NCBI RefSeq assembly: GCF_900230215.1
Contig: NZ_LT907982.1
Span: 2,604,001 to 2,668,000 of the forward strand
Source of the DNA: Jatrophihabitans sp. GAS493
Lineage (GTDB): Bacteria > Actinomycetota > Actinomycetes > Mycobacteriales > Jatrophihabitantaceae
DNA: 64,000 bases
Direction: 5' to 3'
The translations under genes and the position numbers were made by a program. The notes under the pieces were generated by a model. That model searched no databases. It was not told where the DNA came from and saw only the letters and a list, made by a program, of their open reading frames with translations. Shown in pieces: positions 52,221-60,996 of this stretch; the first letter of the stretch is position 1; each line of letters starts with the position of its first letter.

Positions 52221-53456
52221 ATGAACTTCGAAATCTCCGACCGGGCCAAGGAGTACCAGGCGCGCCTCCTGGAGTTCATGGACGAGCACATCTACCCGGC
52301 GGAGGCGATCTACGCCGCGCAGATGGCCGAGTCCGGCAACCCGAACTATCACCCGCCGATCCTGGAAGAGCTGAAGACCGAGGCCCGAAAGCGCGGACTC
52401 TGGAACCTCTTCCACCCGCACGCCAGCGAGGAGTGGGGTTCGCCGGGTCTGAGCAACTCCGACTATGCGCCGCTGGCCGAGATCATGGGGCGCAGCCCGG
52501 CCCTCGCTCCGGAGGCGATGAACTGCAACGCGCCGGATACCGGGAACATGGAGGTATTCCAGCTCTTCGGCACCGACGAGCACAAGGAGAAGTGGCTCAA
52601 GCCGCTTCTGGCCGGTGAGATCAGGTCGGCCTTCGCCATGACGGAGCCGGCCGTCGCCAGCTCTGATGCCACGAATGTGCAGCTGCGAATGGAAGCCGAC
52701 GGCGACGAGTACGTGCTCAACGGCCGTAAGTGGTTCGCGTCGAACGCACTGCACGCCAACTGCAAGGTGCTCATCGTCATGGGCAAGACGAACCTGGACG
52801 CCGCAACTCATCGCCAGCAGTCGATGATGGTCGTCCCGATCGACACCCCCGGCGTGACGATCCTGCGCGGGCTTCCGGTCTTCGGCTACATGGACCGGGA
52901 GGGGCACGCCGACATCCTCTTTGAGGACGTCCGGGTACCGAAGTCGGCGCTGCTGGCCGGCGAGGGCGATGGCTTCATGATCGCGCAGGCCCGCCTCGGG
53001 CCGGGGCGCATCCACCACTGCATGCGCGCGGTCGGGATGGCTGAACGGGCGCTGGATCTGATGATCGCCCGGGCCCAGAGCCGTACCACCTTCGGCCAGC
53101 CGGTAGCCAATCGCTCCAACATCCAGGACTGGATCGCCGAGGCCCGGATCGAGATCGAGATGATCCGGCTGCTCACCCTCAAGACCGCCTGGCTCATGGA
53201 CACCGTCGGCAATCAGAAGGCGCGCGTGGAGATCGCCGCGATCAAGGTGGCCGCTCCGGAGGTCGCGCTCAAGATCGTCGACCGCGCGATCCAGGTGTTC
53301 GGCGGCGCCGGCGTCACCGAGGACGTCCCACTGGCCAGTTTCTACGCACATCTGCGGACACTGCGGCTGGCTGACGGCCCGGACGAGGTGCACAAGCGCA
53401 CCATCGCCCAGGTGGAGCTGCGTCGCATCGAACCGGACTGGAACAAGAAGCGGTAG
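52221..53456 (+). CDS. Acyl-CoA dehydrogenase
   Basis: 411 residues with the three-domain acyl-CoA dehydrogenase layout: FAMTEPAVASSDATN (FAD/substrate loop) in the middle domain and QVFGGAGVTEDVPLASFYAHLRTLRLADGPDEVH near the end, as in ACAD10/11-like enzymes. GAGGAG precedes the ATG. It lies between a HAD hydrolase and a TetR regulator, as a likely small catabolic operon. The acyl chain preference is unknown. Confidence 0.9.
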   Translation: MNFEISDRAKEYQARLLEFMDEHIYPAEAIYAAQMAESGNPNYHPPILEELKTEARKRGLWNLFHPHASEEWGSPGLSNSDYAPLAEIMGRSPALAPEAMNCNAPDTGNMEVFQLFGTDEHKEKWLKPLLAGEIRSAFAMTEPAVASSDATNVQLRMEADGDEYVLNGRKWFASNALHANCKVLIVMGKTNLDAATHRQQSMMVVPIDTPGVTILRGLPVFGYMDREGHADILFEDVRVPKSALLAGEGDGFMIAQARLGPGRIHHCMRAVGMAERALDLMIARAQSRTTFGQPVANRSNIQDWIAEARIEIEMIRLLTLKTAWLMDTVGNQKARVEIAAIKVAAPEVALKIVDRAIQVFGGAGVTEDVPLASFYAHLRTLRLADGPDEVHKRTIAQVELRRIEPDWNKKR

Positions 53457-53461
53457 CCGCG

Positions 53462-54142
53462 GTGAACGCACCGCAGGGGCGGTTCAGCGAGAGCGCCAAC
53501 GACGCTGTGGAGGTGCCCTCCCTGGTCGACACGACGGGCATGAAGGAGCGTCCGAGCACGGCGCGAGGAGCGCGGACCCGGGCGGCCCTGGTGGCCGCGG
53601 CCCGCACCGTCTTCGAACGGGACGGCTTCATCGCGTCCCGCCTCACCGACATCACGGCCGAGGCGGGCTGTGCAACCGGCACCTTCTACGTCTACTTCGC
53701 AGGCAAGGACGAGATCTTCACCGCCGTGCTGGAGGAGGCGCAGAATGACATGCTGCACCCCGGGATGCCCCATGTCCCTGAGCGCGACGATCCGGCGCTG
53801 GCTATCGAGGCGGCCAATCGCGCATATCTGACGGCCTACCGGCGCAACGGGAAGCTGATGATCCTGCTGCAGCAGGTGGCGATGATCGATCCGAAGTTCC
53901 AGGAATTGCGGACCAAACGCGGGAATATCTTCGCTGAGCGCAACGCTCGCCACATCGCTGACCTGCAGGCGCGTGGGCTCGCCGATCCGACACTGGACGC
54001 GTTGATGGCCTCTCGCGCGTTGTCGGGGATGGTGAGCCGGATGGCCCTGGACTGCCTGGTGCTGGGCGACTACGAGCTGGAGGACGTCGTCAGCATCACG
54101 ACCAAGCTGTGGGTGAACGGCCTTAAATTAGCGGCTGGTTAG
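53462..54142 (+). CDS. TetR-family regulator
   Basis: 226 residues. The N-terminal helix-turn-helix (about 38-82) has ARTVFERDGFIASRLTDITAEAGCATGTFYVYFAGKDEIF in the TetR pattern, and the C-terminal ligand domain is variable. It starts five bases after the acyl-CoA dehydrogenase stop and probably controls it. Its stop overlaps the stop of the convergent sdhB gene by 4 bp. Confidence 0.88.
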   Translation: MNAPQGRFSESANDAVEVPSLVDTTGMKERPSTARGARTRAALVAAARTVFERDGFIASRLTDITAEAGCATGTFYVYFAGKDEIFTAVLEEAQNDMLHPGMPHVPERDDPALAIEAANRAYLTAYRRNGKLMILLQQVAMIDPKFQELRTKRGNIFAERNARHIADLQARGLADPTLDALMASRALSGMVSRMALDCLVLGDYELEDVVSITTKLWVNGLKLAAG

Positions 54143-54888
54143 CTGCGCCGGCCGATCTTGTTGCCCAGCCACACCAGTGGGTCGTACTTGCGGTCCACCA
54201 CACGTTCCTTCATCGGGATGAGGGCGTTGTCGGTGATCTTGATGTGCTCCGGGCAGACCTCGGTGCAGCATTTGGTGATGTTGCAGAACCCGAGGCCGAA
54301 CTCCTCCTGGGCCTGGTTCTTGCGATCCAGGGCATCCAGCGGATGCATGTCCAGCTCAGCAATCCGCATCAGGAAACGCGGACCGGCGAAGGCTGCCTTG
54401 TTCTCCTCGTGGTCGCGCACCACATGGCAGGTGTCCTGACAGAGGAAGCATTCGATGCACTTGCGGAACTCCTGCGATCGCTCGACGTCAACCTGGGCCA
54501 TGCGGTATTCGCCGGGGGCCACTCCCTCGGGTGGTGCGAAGGCCGGAACCTCACGAGCCTTCGTGTAGTTGAAGGAGACGTCGGTGACCAGGTCCTTGAT
54601 CACCGGGAAGGCTCGCAGCGGCGTCACGGTGATCACCTCGGCCTCGGTGAAGGTGGACATGCGCGTCATGCAGAGCAGTCGCGGCCGGCCGTTGATCTCG
54701 GCGCTACACGAGCCGCACTTGCCCGCCTTGCAGTTCCAGCGAACCGCGAGATCACCGGCCTGGGTCGCCTGCAGCCGGTGAATGATGTCGAGCACGACCT
54801 CGCCTTCGTTCACCTCGACGGTGAAGTCGGTCAGCTCGCCGGCCTCGGCGTCGCCACGCCACACTTGGAATTTCGCCTGATAGCTCAT
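54139..54888 (-). CDS. sdhB: Succinate dehydrogenase/fumarate reductase Fe-S subunit
   Basis: 249 residues with a plant-ferredoxin [2Fe-2S] set (CKAGKCGSCS and a later RLLC) followed by cluster motifs CIECFLCQDTC and KCCTEVCPEHIK. It links the flavoprotein to the membrane subunit. It is close to M. tuberculosis SDH1 (Rv0247c) in size and gene order. The start overlaps the sdhA stop by 4 bp. Confidence 0.92.
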   Translation of the reverse strand: MSYQAKFQVWRGDAEAGELTDFTVEVNEGEVVLDIIHRLQATQAGDLAVRWNCKAGKCGSCSAEINGRPRLLCMTRMSTFTEAEVITVTPLRAFPVIKDLVTDVSFNYTKAREVPAFAPPEGVAPGEYRMAQVDVERSQEFRKCIECFLCQDTCHVVRDHEENKAAFAGPRFLMRIAELDMHPLDALDRKNQAQEEFGLGFCNITKCCTEVCPEHIKITDNALIPMKERVVDRKYDPLVWLGNKIGRRS

Positions 54889-56786
54889 TCGGACACCTCC
54901 GGCAGCGCGGTGAGTTCTTCCTCGGTGAGGTACTTGCCCAGTTCGTCACGGGCGAAGAGCGAGATCAGGTCGTCGCGCATCGTCGACATCGGCTGGCGCA
55001 CCACATCGATGCCATCGCCGCTCAGCGAGCAGATCAGGTTCACCCGACGCCAGTTCGGATCCATCTTCGGGAAGTCGTCGCGGGTGTGGCCGCCCCGGCT
55101 CTCCTCGCGTATCAGCGCGGCCCGGGCCACGCACTCGCTGACCGCCAGCATGTTGCGCAGATCCAGGGCCAGATGCCAACCGGGATTGAATTGCCGGTGC
55201 CCCTCGACGGTGACGGTGCGGGCGCGTGCCTTCAGCTCCTGCAGCTTGGCCAGGGCTTGCTCAACCTCGGCCGCCTTGCGGATGATCCCGACCAGGTCGT
55301 TCATCGTCTGCTGCAGTTCCTGGTGCAGGGTGTACGGATTCTCCCCGCCTTCATTGGCGAATGGCGCCAGAGCGTTACTGCTGGCCGCATCGACCTGCTC
55401 CGGGCTGACCTGGGGCCGATCGTGGCCGAGCGATTTCACGTACTGCGCGGAGCCGACGCCGGCTCGACGGCCGAAGACGAGTAGGTCCGATAGCGAGTTG
55501 CCACCGAGCCGATTCGACCCGTGCATACCGCCGGCCACCTCGCCGGCCGCGAAGAGTCCGGGGACCCGGGCCGCCGCCGCGGTGTCGGGATCGACCTCGA
55601 CACCGCCCATCACGTAGTGACAGGTCGGGCCGACCTCCATCGGCTCGGAGGTGATGTCGACGTCGGCGAGTTCCTTGAATTGATGGTGCATCGACGGCAG
55701 CCGCTTGAGGATCTCGGCCGGCGTACGGCGGGAGGCGATGTCGAGGAAGACACCGCCGTGCGGTGAGCCCCGGCCGGCCTTCACCTCGGAGTTGATGGCC
55801 CGGGCCACCTCATCGCGGGGGAGCAGGTCGGGGGTGCGCTTGTTGTTGTCCGGGTCGTCGTACCAGCGATCAGCCTCGGCCTCGTTGTCGGCGTACTGAC
55901 CGCGGAAGACGTCGGGGACGTAGTCGAACATGAAGCGCTTGCCATCGGAGTTGCGCAGCACCCCGCCGTCGCCGCGGACGGATTCGGTGACCAGGATGCC
56001 CTTCACCGACGGTGGCCAGACCATGCCGGTCGGATGGAACTGGATGAACTCCATATTCAGCAACGACGAGCCGGCCCGCAGGGCCAGGGCGTGCCCGTCG
56101 CCGGTGTACTCCCAGGAGTTCGAGGTGACCTTGAACGACTTGCCGACGCCGCCGGTGGCCAGCACGACGGCCGGAGCCCGGAAGAGCACGAACCGTCCGG
56201 ATTCCCGCCAATACCCGAAGGCGCCGGAGATCGCCCCGGTGGGGCTGCGCAGCAGTTCGGTGATGGTGCACTCGGCGAACACCTTCAGACGGGCGTCGAG
56301 GTCGCCGGCCTCGCGCAGATCCTCCTGCTGCAGCGAGACGATCTTCTGCTGCAGCGTGCGGATGAGCTCCAGACCGGTGCGATCGCCGACGTGGGCCAGC
56401 CGTGGATACTCGTGACCCCCGAAGTTCCGCTGACTGATCTTGCCGTCTTTCGTGCGGTCGAAGAGCGCGCCGTAGGTCTCCAGCTCCCAGACCCGGTCGG
56501 GCGCCTCCTTGGCGTGCAGTTCGGCCATCCGCCACGAGTTGAGGAACTTGCCGCCTCGCATGGTGTCGCGGAAGTGGACCTGCCAGTTGTCGTGGGAGTT
56601 GACGTTGCCCATGCTGGCCGCGATCCCGCCCTCGGCCATCACCGTGTGGGCCTTGCCGAAGAGGGACTTGCAGATGATCGCGGTCCGCATCCCCTCCTCC
56701 CGTGCCGCGATGGCCGCCCGCAACCCGGCGCCTCCAGCCCCGATGATCAGGACGTCATAGTCGTGCGTCTCTACCTCAGCACTCAT
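54885..56786 (-). CDS. sdhA: Succinate dehydrogenase/fumarate reductase flavoprotein
   Basis: 633 residues. The N-terminal FAD Gly motif GAGGAGLRAAIAA, KAHTVMAEGG (His for covalent FAD), HPTGMVWPPS and a C-terminal RGGHTRDDFP active-site region are visible. It oxidises succinate in the TCA cycle and respiratory chain. Middle gene of an sdhC-sdhA-sdhB operon of the mycobacterial SDH1 type. Confidence 0.93.
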   Translation of the reverse strand: MSAEVETHDYDVLIIGAGGAGLRAAIAAREEGMRTAIICKSLFGKAHTVMAEGGIAASMGNVNSHDNWQVHFRDTMRGGKFLNSWRMAELHAKEAPDRVWELETYGALFDRTKDGKISQRNFGGHEYPRLAHVGDRTGLELIRTLQQKIVSLQQEDLREAGDLDARLKVFAECTITELLRSPTGAISGAFGYWRESGRFVLFRAPAVVLATGGVGKSFKVTSNSWEYTGDGHALALRAGSSLLNMEFIQFHPTGMVWPPSVKGILVTESVRGDGGVLRNSDGKRFMFDYVPDVFRGQYADNEAEADRWYDDPDNNKRTPDLLPRDEVARAINSEVKAGRGSPHGGVFLDIASRRTPAEILKRLPSMHHQFKELADVDITSEPMEVGPTCHYVMGGVEVDPDTAAAARVPGLFAAGEVAGGMHGSNRLGGNSLSDLLVFGRRAGVGSAQYVKSLGHDRPQVSPEQVDAASSNALAPFANEGGENPYTLHQELQQTMNDLVGIIRKAAEVEQALAKLQELKARARTVTVEGHRQFNPGWHLALDLRNMLAVSECVARAALIREESRGGHTRDDFPKMDPNWRRVNLICSLSGDGIDVVRQPMSTMRDDLISLFARDELGKYLTEEELTALPEVSE

Positions 56787-56820
56787 GCTTGACGATGCCC
56801 ATCAGTCGAAGATGCTCCAT

Positions 56821-57636
56821 TTAGTTGAAGAGTCTGGGGTCGGTGATCGTGCCGGAGGCGACCAAGGCGATGTAGCCATCGGTGATGACGAGGGTGGCCA
56901 GCGTCGTCCAGGCCAGCTGCATGTGCCGGGTGTTGAGCCGGCTGATGAACGTCCAAGCCTTGTAGCGGATCGGGTGGGCCGAGAAGTGCTTGAGCCGACC
57001 GCCCATCAGGTGACGGCACGAGTGGCAGGAGACCGTATAGGCCCAGAGAAAGAGCACATTGACCACGATGATGATGGTGCCGAGGCCGATCCCGAACCCG
57101 CCGTCGGCGCCGTGGAAGGAGCGAATGGCGTCATAGGTGTTGATGAGCGAGATGAGCACGGCGACGTAGAAGAAGTAACGATGCGCGTTCTGCACGATAA
57201 GTGGGAAGCGCGTCTCGCCGCTGTAACGCGAGTGCGGCTCGGGGACAGCGCAGGCCGGTGGTGAGAGCCAGAACGACCGGTAGTACGCCTTGCGGTAGTA
57301 GTAGCAGGTGAGCCGGAATCCGAGCAGGAACGGCAGTACCAGCAAGGCAAACGGTACGAAGGGCGGGAACTCGCCGAACCAGGTGCCGAAGTCCCGCGCA
57401 CCCGGGTCGCAGGATGCCGAGACACAGGGGGAGGAGAACGGAGAGAGGTAGTGGTACTCCTCGACGAAGTAGGCCCGCTGGGAGGCGGTGCGGATCAGCG
57501 CGTAGAACAGCCACGCGGTGAGCAGCGTCGCGGTGAGCAGCGGTTGGATCCACCAGCGGTCTCTGCGAAGGGTGCCTGCGTCGACCTGGGCTCGACCCGG
57601 GGCGGCGACGCCGACGCGTGCGCCTGCGCGCGTCAC
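56821..57636 (-). CDS. sdhC: Succinate dehydrogenase membrane subunit
   Basis: About 271 residues from GTG 57636, which overlaps the upstream stop (GTGA). The longer ORF to 57687 adds Arg-rich sequence. Five or six helices are seen with several histidines (YHYLSPF, NAHRYFF, CHSCRHLM, NTRHMQ) suited to heme or quinone sites. M. tuberculosis Rv0249c is 273 residues and in the same position. Confidence 0.88.
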   Translation of the reverse strand: MTRAGARVGVAAPGRAQVDAGTLRRDRWWIQPLLTATLLTAWLFYALIRTASQRAYFVEEYHYLSPFSSPCVSASCDPGARDFGTWFGEFPPFVPFALLVLPFLLGFRLTCYYYRKAYYRSFWLSPPACAVPEPHSRYSGETRFPLIVQNAHRYFFYVAVLISLINTYDAIRSFHGADGGFGIGLGTIIIVVNVLFLWAYTVSCHSCRHLMGGRLKHFSAHPIRYKAWTFISRLNTRHMQLAWTTLATLVITDGYIALVASGTITDPRLFN

Positions 57637-57929
57637 CGTTTGGTGCCGTGATATCCGCCGATGCCCTCGTCGTCGGCGTCGCGCCACATCAGCGCGTCGA
57701 CCGGAGTGTTGTCGATCTGAATCGGGGTGAGGGCAGGCTCCGGGGTACGCGTCGGCACGCCGACGAGGTCGCCGGCATCGATGCGTAGCCGCTCGATGTC
57801 GTTAACCAGTCGGCTGATCGGAGGAATATTGCCGTAGGCGCTCTGGGCATCACCCACGCGCGCCTGTAGCTCCTCGATCGCCCGATTGACCGCTCGTAGC
57901 TGCGTTGCGTCGCCACCGAATCCGCCCAC
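57633..57929 (-). CDS. Conserved protein upstream of sdh (Rv0250c-like)
   Basis: 98 residues with coiled-coil-like start (ATQLRAVNRAIEELQARVGDAQ) and an acidic/Trp C-terminus (DALMWRDADDEGIGGYHGTKR). A protein of 97 residues, Rv0250c, precedes the SDH1 operon in M. tuberculosis, so this looks like its counterpart. GTG start with GAGGGG upstream. The function is unknown; a role with SDH1 is inferred from linkage. Confidence 0.75.
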   Translation of the reverse strand: MGGFGGDATQLRAVNRAIEELQARVGDAQSAYGNIPPISRLVNDIERLRIDAGDLVGVPTRTPEPALTPIQIDNTPVDALMWRDADDEGIGGYHGTKR

Positions 57930-58071
57930 GAATTCACCCCTCGAAAGTCGCCTGGTGAATCCAGTCTGGCCCTAAGTGGTCGCCGATGGAAGACCCAAAA
58001 GTGATCGGGCTCACTTCAGTCGCCGTGGCAAACGTCGGCTTCACCCACGCCATGCCCGTATCAGCCGGGCG

Positions 58072-59010
58072 TTACCCGTCGGCGAAGGATCTCGAACCGC
58101 GGTGCCGGGTATCGATTGTGCTCATCGGCGGCCGGTTGAGGGCCGAGAGGGACGATGTGTCACTCGGGTAGCGCGTCCCGTCGTGGCCGAAGGTGCTGAG
58201 GCCGATGCCGGAGTCGGCGACCCCGACCCGGGCGAGAGTGCTGGCCAGGATCTGCCGACTCATCACGGCGAGCTCGTTCAATTCACGATTGCGATGGGTG
58301 CGGACACCCAGGTTTACCTGAGCGATCGCCTCCATTCCATAGCGACGATAGGTGTCGATGAGGATGCCGATCTCCACCCCGTAGCCGGGGGCGAAGGGGA
58401 TCGCGCGCAGTAGCTCGCGGGTGGCGGCATACTCTCCGCCGAGCGGCTGGAGGATGTCACCCAGATCGGGGAGTAGACCGGTCAGCAGCGGTCGCGCCAC
58501 CAACTGGGTGACCCGCCCGCCGCCGTGAGCGTCGGTGCGGCCATCGATCGTCAGCGGTCGCCGGTAGAAGCCCTTCACCAGCTGCACGTCCGGTTGGAGC
58601 AGCAGCGGGCCCACCAGGGCCGGGACGAATCGTGGACTCGGGTTCAGGAGATCGGAGTCCACGAAGACGACGATGTCGCCCTCGGCCACCGCCAGCGAGC
58701 GCCAGAGGACCTCCCCCTTGCCCGGACGGACCGGCAGGTCGGGCAGGGCCTCCTCGCGCGTCCAGACCTGAGCGCCGGCAGCCGCAGCCAATCGACGGGT
58801 GCTGTCAGTCGAGCCGGAGTCGAGGACGATCAGCTCGTCGACCAGACTGCCCAGCAGCGGTGAGATGCTTCCGACGACGGTGGCGACGGTCTCTTCCTCG
58901 TTGAGGGCCGGAAGGACGACCGAGATCGTCCGGCCACGTTTCGCGGCAACGAGTTGGGTGACGCTCCACCTCGGTTTTGGCCAGAAATTACGGGGTGCAT
59001 CCGGCGCCAT
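58072..59010 (-). CDS. gpgS: Glucosyl-3-phosphoglycerate synthase (GpgS)
   Basis: A 312-residue family GT81 glycosyltransferase with SVVLPALNEEETV, VFVDSDLLNP (DXD-type metal site), VKGFYRRPL and GYGVEIGILIDTY. It makes glucosyl-3-phosphoglycerate from UDP-glucose, the first step to methylglucose lipopolysaccharide in actinobacteria. The next pathway gene is not adjacent here. Confidence 0.9.
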   Translation of the reverse strand: MAPDAPRNFWPKPRWSVTQLVAAKRGRTISVVLPALNEEETVATVVGSISPLLGSLVDELIVLDSGSTDSTRRLAAAAGAQVWTREEALPDLPVRPGKGEVLWRSLAVAEGDIVVFVDSDLLNPSPRFVPALVGPLLLQPDVQLVKGFYRRPLTIDGRTDAHGGGRVTQLVARPLLTGLLPDLGDILQPLGGEYAATRELLRAIPFAPGYGVEIGILIDTYRRYGMEAIAQVNLGVRTHRNRELNELAVMSRQILASTLARVGVADSGIGLSTFGHDGTRYPSDTSSLSALNRPPMSTIDTRHRGSRSFADG

Positions 59011-59043
59011 CGTCGTTCCCTTCGCCAGTTAGCGGAAGTTGGA

Positions 59044-60318
59044 TCAGAGCTTGCAGGCACCCGAGATCGGCTTGCCGTTGAAACGGTCATCGAGGAAACT
59101 CAGGACATCCGGTGTTTTGATGATGCCGAGAGTCACGTGCTCTGACAGGGCCACCGGCTGCGCGATCACCTTCACCCCGGCGCTGCAGTACTTCTTGATC
59201 AGGGCAACCGAATCGGCGGTTGGAATGGCCTCATCGAGCAGCGAGTAGTAGTCATAGATGGGCGCCACCGGCATGTTCTGCCCCAGGTTGTCCAGCGCGA
59301 TTATCGACTGGTTCTGCGGCAGGTCGATTCCGTTGGGGACGGTGGTCAGGTCATTGACATTGGTGAACGCCACGTTGACTACGAAATCGGCGGTGCACTT
59401 CTGATCGACGGCGGCGAAGACGGAGAGGCCCTTGGCGTTCAGCTGTGACTTGATATTCCACTCGGGGTATCCGTGGCTGACCCCGACGATCGCGCCGAGC
59501 ATGAAGCCGACGAACGGTCCACCGTTGAGTTGCTTGTAGGAGTTTTCCAGGTTCGCCGGTGCCCCACCGAACGCGATCCCGGCGATCTTCAGATCCGGGG
59601 CGTAGCTGTGCTGGAGTTCGGCGGTCCAAGCGGTTGCGTGACCGCCTCCGGAGTAGCCCCAGGCGCCGACCGGTGTGCTGCTGTTGAAGCCCGCCGGTGC
59701 GAAGCTGAGTGCGGCCCGAATGCCGTCCAGGGCGATATGTGCCGCCTGGCGTCCGACCAGGAACCCTGAATTCGGACCCTCGAAGTCGGCCACATCGAGG
59801 GCGAAACCCTTGTTCAGCGCCTCGGCCATGAGCGACTGCTCCTGACCGGTCAGCACGGCGCTGTTGGTCTCGAGCGTGTAGGACGGAGCGCACTGCGACC
59901 CGGTGCTGTCCTCGGCGGTCTGATAGGCAATGAGCGGGCGGCTAGCCGCCTTTCCGGTGTACTTGGCCGTCGGCACCAGCAGGGTGGTGACTGAAGTGAT
60001 GGGCTGGTCGTGAGCATCGTTGGAGCGGTAGGCCAACTGCCAGGCGGTGAGCGGGACGTTCAGCCCGAGGAAGGCGATCTTCGCCGGAACTGTGCGCGAG
60101 CGAATCACTTTCCCGTTCGGCAGATCGGCGAGGTTCGCCGGCGAGGCATAGAACGGGTCGTTGGCCGGGACGGGGAAGGTCGCTGCTGTGTCAGCTCCGG
60201 CGCCGACTTGGTTGAGGCCGGCGTTGAGGCCGACCCCGGCGGCGCTCACCAGGATCGTCGCCACGGCCAGGCCGACGGAGAGCTTTCTGTTTCGGATCTG
60301 AACCCGCCCCGCAGTCAT
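59044..60318 (-). CDS. Secreted lipase (LIP family)
   Basis: 424 residues with an N-terminal signal (about 12-32, LSVGLAVATILVSAAG), then a secretory-lipase domain (PF03583-like). The nucleophile is in GAWGYSGGGHATAW, the acid is probably in YDYYSLLDEAIP, and the catalytic His is in LSEHVTLG. Four cysteines may form two disulfides. AAGGGA precedes the ATG. Its promoter lies in the repeat-rich region upstream. Confidence 0.87.
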   Translation of the reverse strand: MTAGRVQIRNRKLSVGLAVATILVSAAGVGLNAGLNQVGAGADTAATFPVPANDPFYASPANLADLPNGKVIRSRTVPAKIAFLGLNVPLTAWQLAYRSNDAHDQPITSVTTLLVPTAKYTGKAASRPLIAYQTAEDSTGSQCAPSYTLETNSAVLTGQEQSLMAEALNKGFALDVADFEGPNSGFLVGRQAAHIALDGIRAALSFAPAGFNSSTPVGAWGYSGGGHATAWTAELQHSYAPDLKIAGIAFGGAPANLENSYKQLNGGPFVGFMLGAIVGVSHGYPEWNIKSQLNAKGLSVFAAVDQKCTADFVVNVAFTNVNDLTTVPNGIDLPQNQSIIALDNLGQNMPVAPIYDYYSLLDEAIPTADSVALIKKYCSAGVKVIAQPVALSEHVTLGIIKTPDVLSFLDDRFNGKPISGACKL

Positions 60319-60380
60319 ACGATCTCCCTTTGCTCGTGAAAAAGCGACAGTGGGCAGCGTCGGTCTCTCCGGTGTCCCTG

Positions 60381-60420
60381 CTAGATCTTGGTAGATCTAG
60401 GTAGATCTTGGTAATTCTTG
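60381..60420. repeat. 10-bp tandem repeat array upstream of lipase
   Basis: Four consecutive 10-bp units of the form xTAGATCTTG, the last one diverged (GTAATTCTTG). The 10-bp period is about one DNA turn, so a protein could bind all units on one face. It lies 63-102 bp upstream of the lipase start. Confidence 0.8.
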
Positions 60421-60465
60421 CCAGGGAGGATATTCCGATTACAGCCCGTCACTCATCGCTAAAAT

Positions 60466-60480
60466 TGCATTGCCAATGCA
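60466..60480. promoter_or_regulatory. Palindrome TGCATTG-C-CAATGCA
   Basis: A perfect 7-1-7 inverted repeat 148 bp upstream of the lipase start; candidate operator. Confidence 0.5.
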
Positions 60481-60580
60481 GTGCTCAGAACTGACTTCTT
60501 GCACAGCATTCCAATAACGTGTGAACCGGTCCGTCTTCGTTGTCGGCCGGTGCAATTCCTGCCGACGATTGCAGCCGAAG

Positions 60581-60614
60581 TTACCGGTCGGTAAGGAGTC
60601 TTACCATTCCGTAA
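60581..60614. promoter_or_regulatory. Two TetR-like operators, 20 bp apart
   Basis: TTACCGGTCGGTAA (60581-60594) and TTACCATTCCGTAA (60601-60614) have the same arms and begin exactly 20 bp apart, two helical turns. Their form resembles operators of TetR/AcrR-type repressors. Confidence 0.6.
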
Positions 60615-60686
60615 GTTAGGGGTCTTTGACCTCGAAAGAAAGCGGTACTGAGGGTTGATTTAGTGATCTACAGCACATGTTTGTAG

Positions 60687-60726
60687 AAGTACCTAGTACT
60701 TAACGTGGCAGGAACACGTACCAGGT
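60687..60726. promoter_or_regulatory. Cluster of three palindromes
   Basis: AAGTAC-CTA-GTACTT (60687-60701), ACGTG-n7-CACGT (about 60703-60719) and GTACC-A-GGTAC (about 60718-60728) follow one another, about 270-310 bp before the condensation-domain gene. Confidence 0.5.
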
Positions 60727-60996
60727 ACAAAAAGTGAGGAGACGACTGCATAACGTCACTTTCTGTCCGTTCTGCCCTGAACACCGGGCTTCAACGCGGG
60801 AATTTGCAGCGAGGAGACGTGACCATTCCTGATGTCCCTGAGGGTCGCCGGGTCGATCTGGGCGGTTGAACCGGTCGCGGTGGCAACGCTTGAGTTCCGA
60901 ACGCCCCATCGCATACACTCGCGCCCAACCCGAGGCAATTGATAAATGTCGATCTTTATGCGCTCGGCTTAGGCTAGGAAATCGGGGGACATATTA

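Larger units (their letters stand above)
60319..60996. other. 678-bp regulatory-looking intergenic region
   Basis: There is no convincing gene in this AT-richer stretch between the lipase (minus) and the condensation-domain gene (plus). It contains a four-unit 10-bp repeat, two TetR-like operators 20 bp apart, and several perfect palindromes, listed separately. It probably holds the promoters of both flanking genes. Confidence 0.7.

Noticed and set aside
54244-55617. Long plus-strand ORF antisense to the sdh genes
   Set aside because: It mirrors the strongly coding sdhA/sdhB on the other strand and has no family resemblance; a GC-rich shadow frame.
60381-60420. CRISPR array
   Set aside because: Ten-base units are directly adjacent with no spacers, and there are no cas genes.
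60700-60918. Minus-strand ORF of 72 codons in the regulatory region
   Set aside because: No ribosome-binding site, and it runs through palindromes; composition does not look coding.
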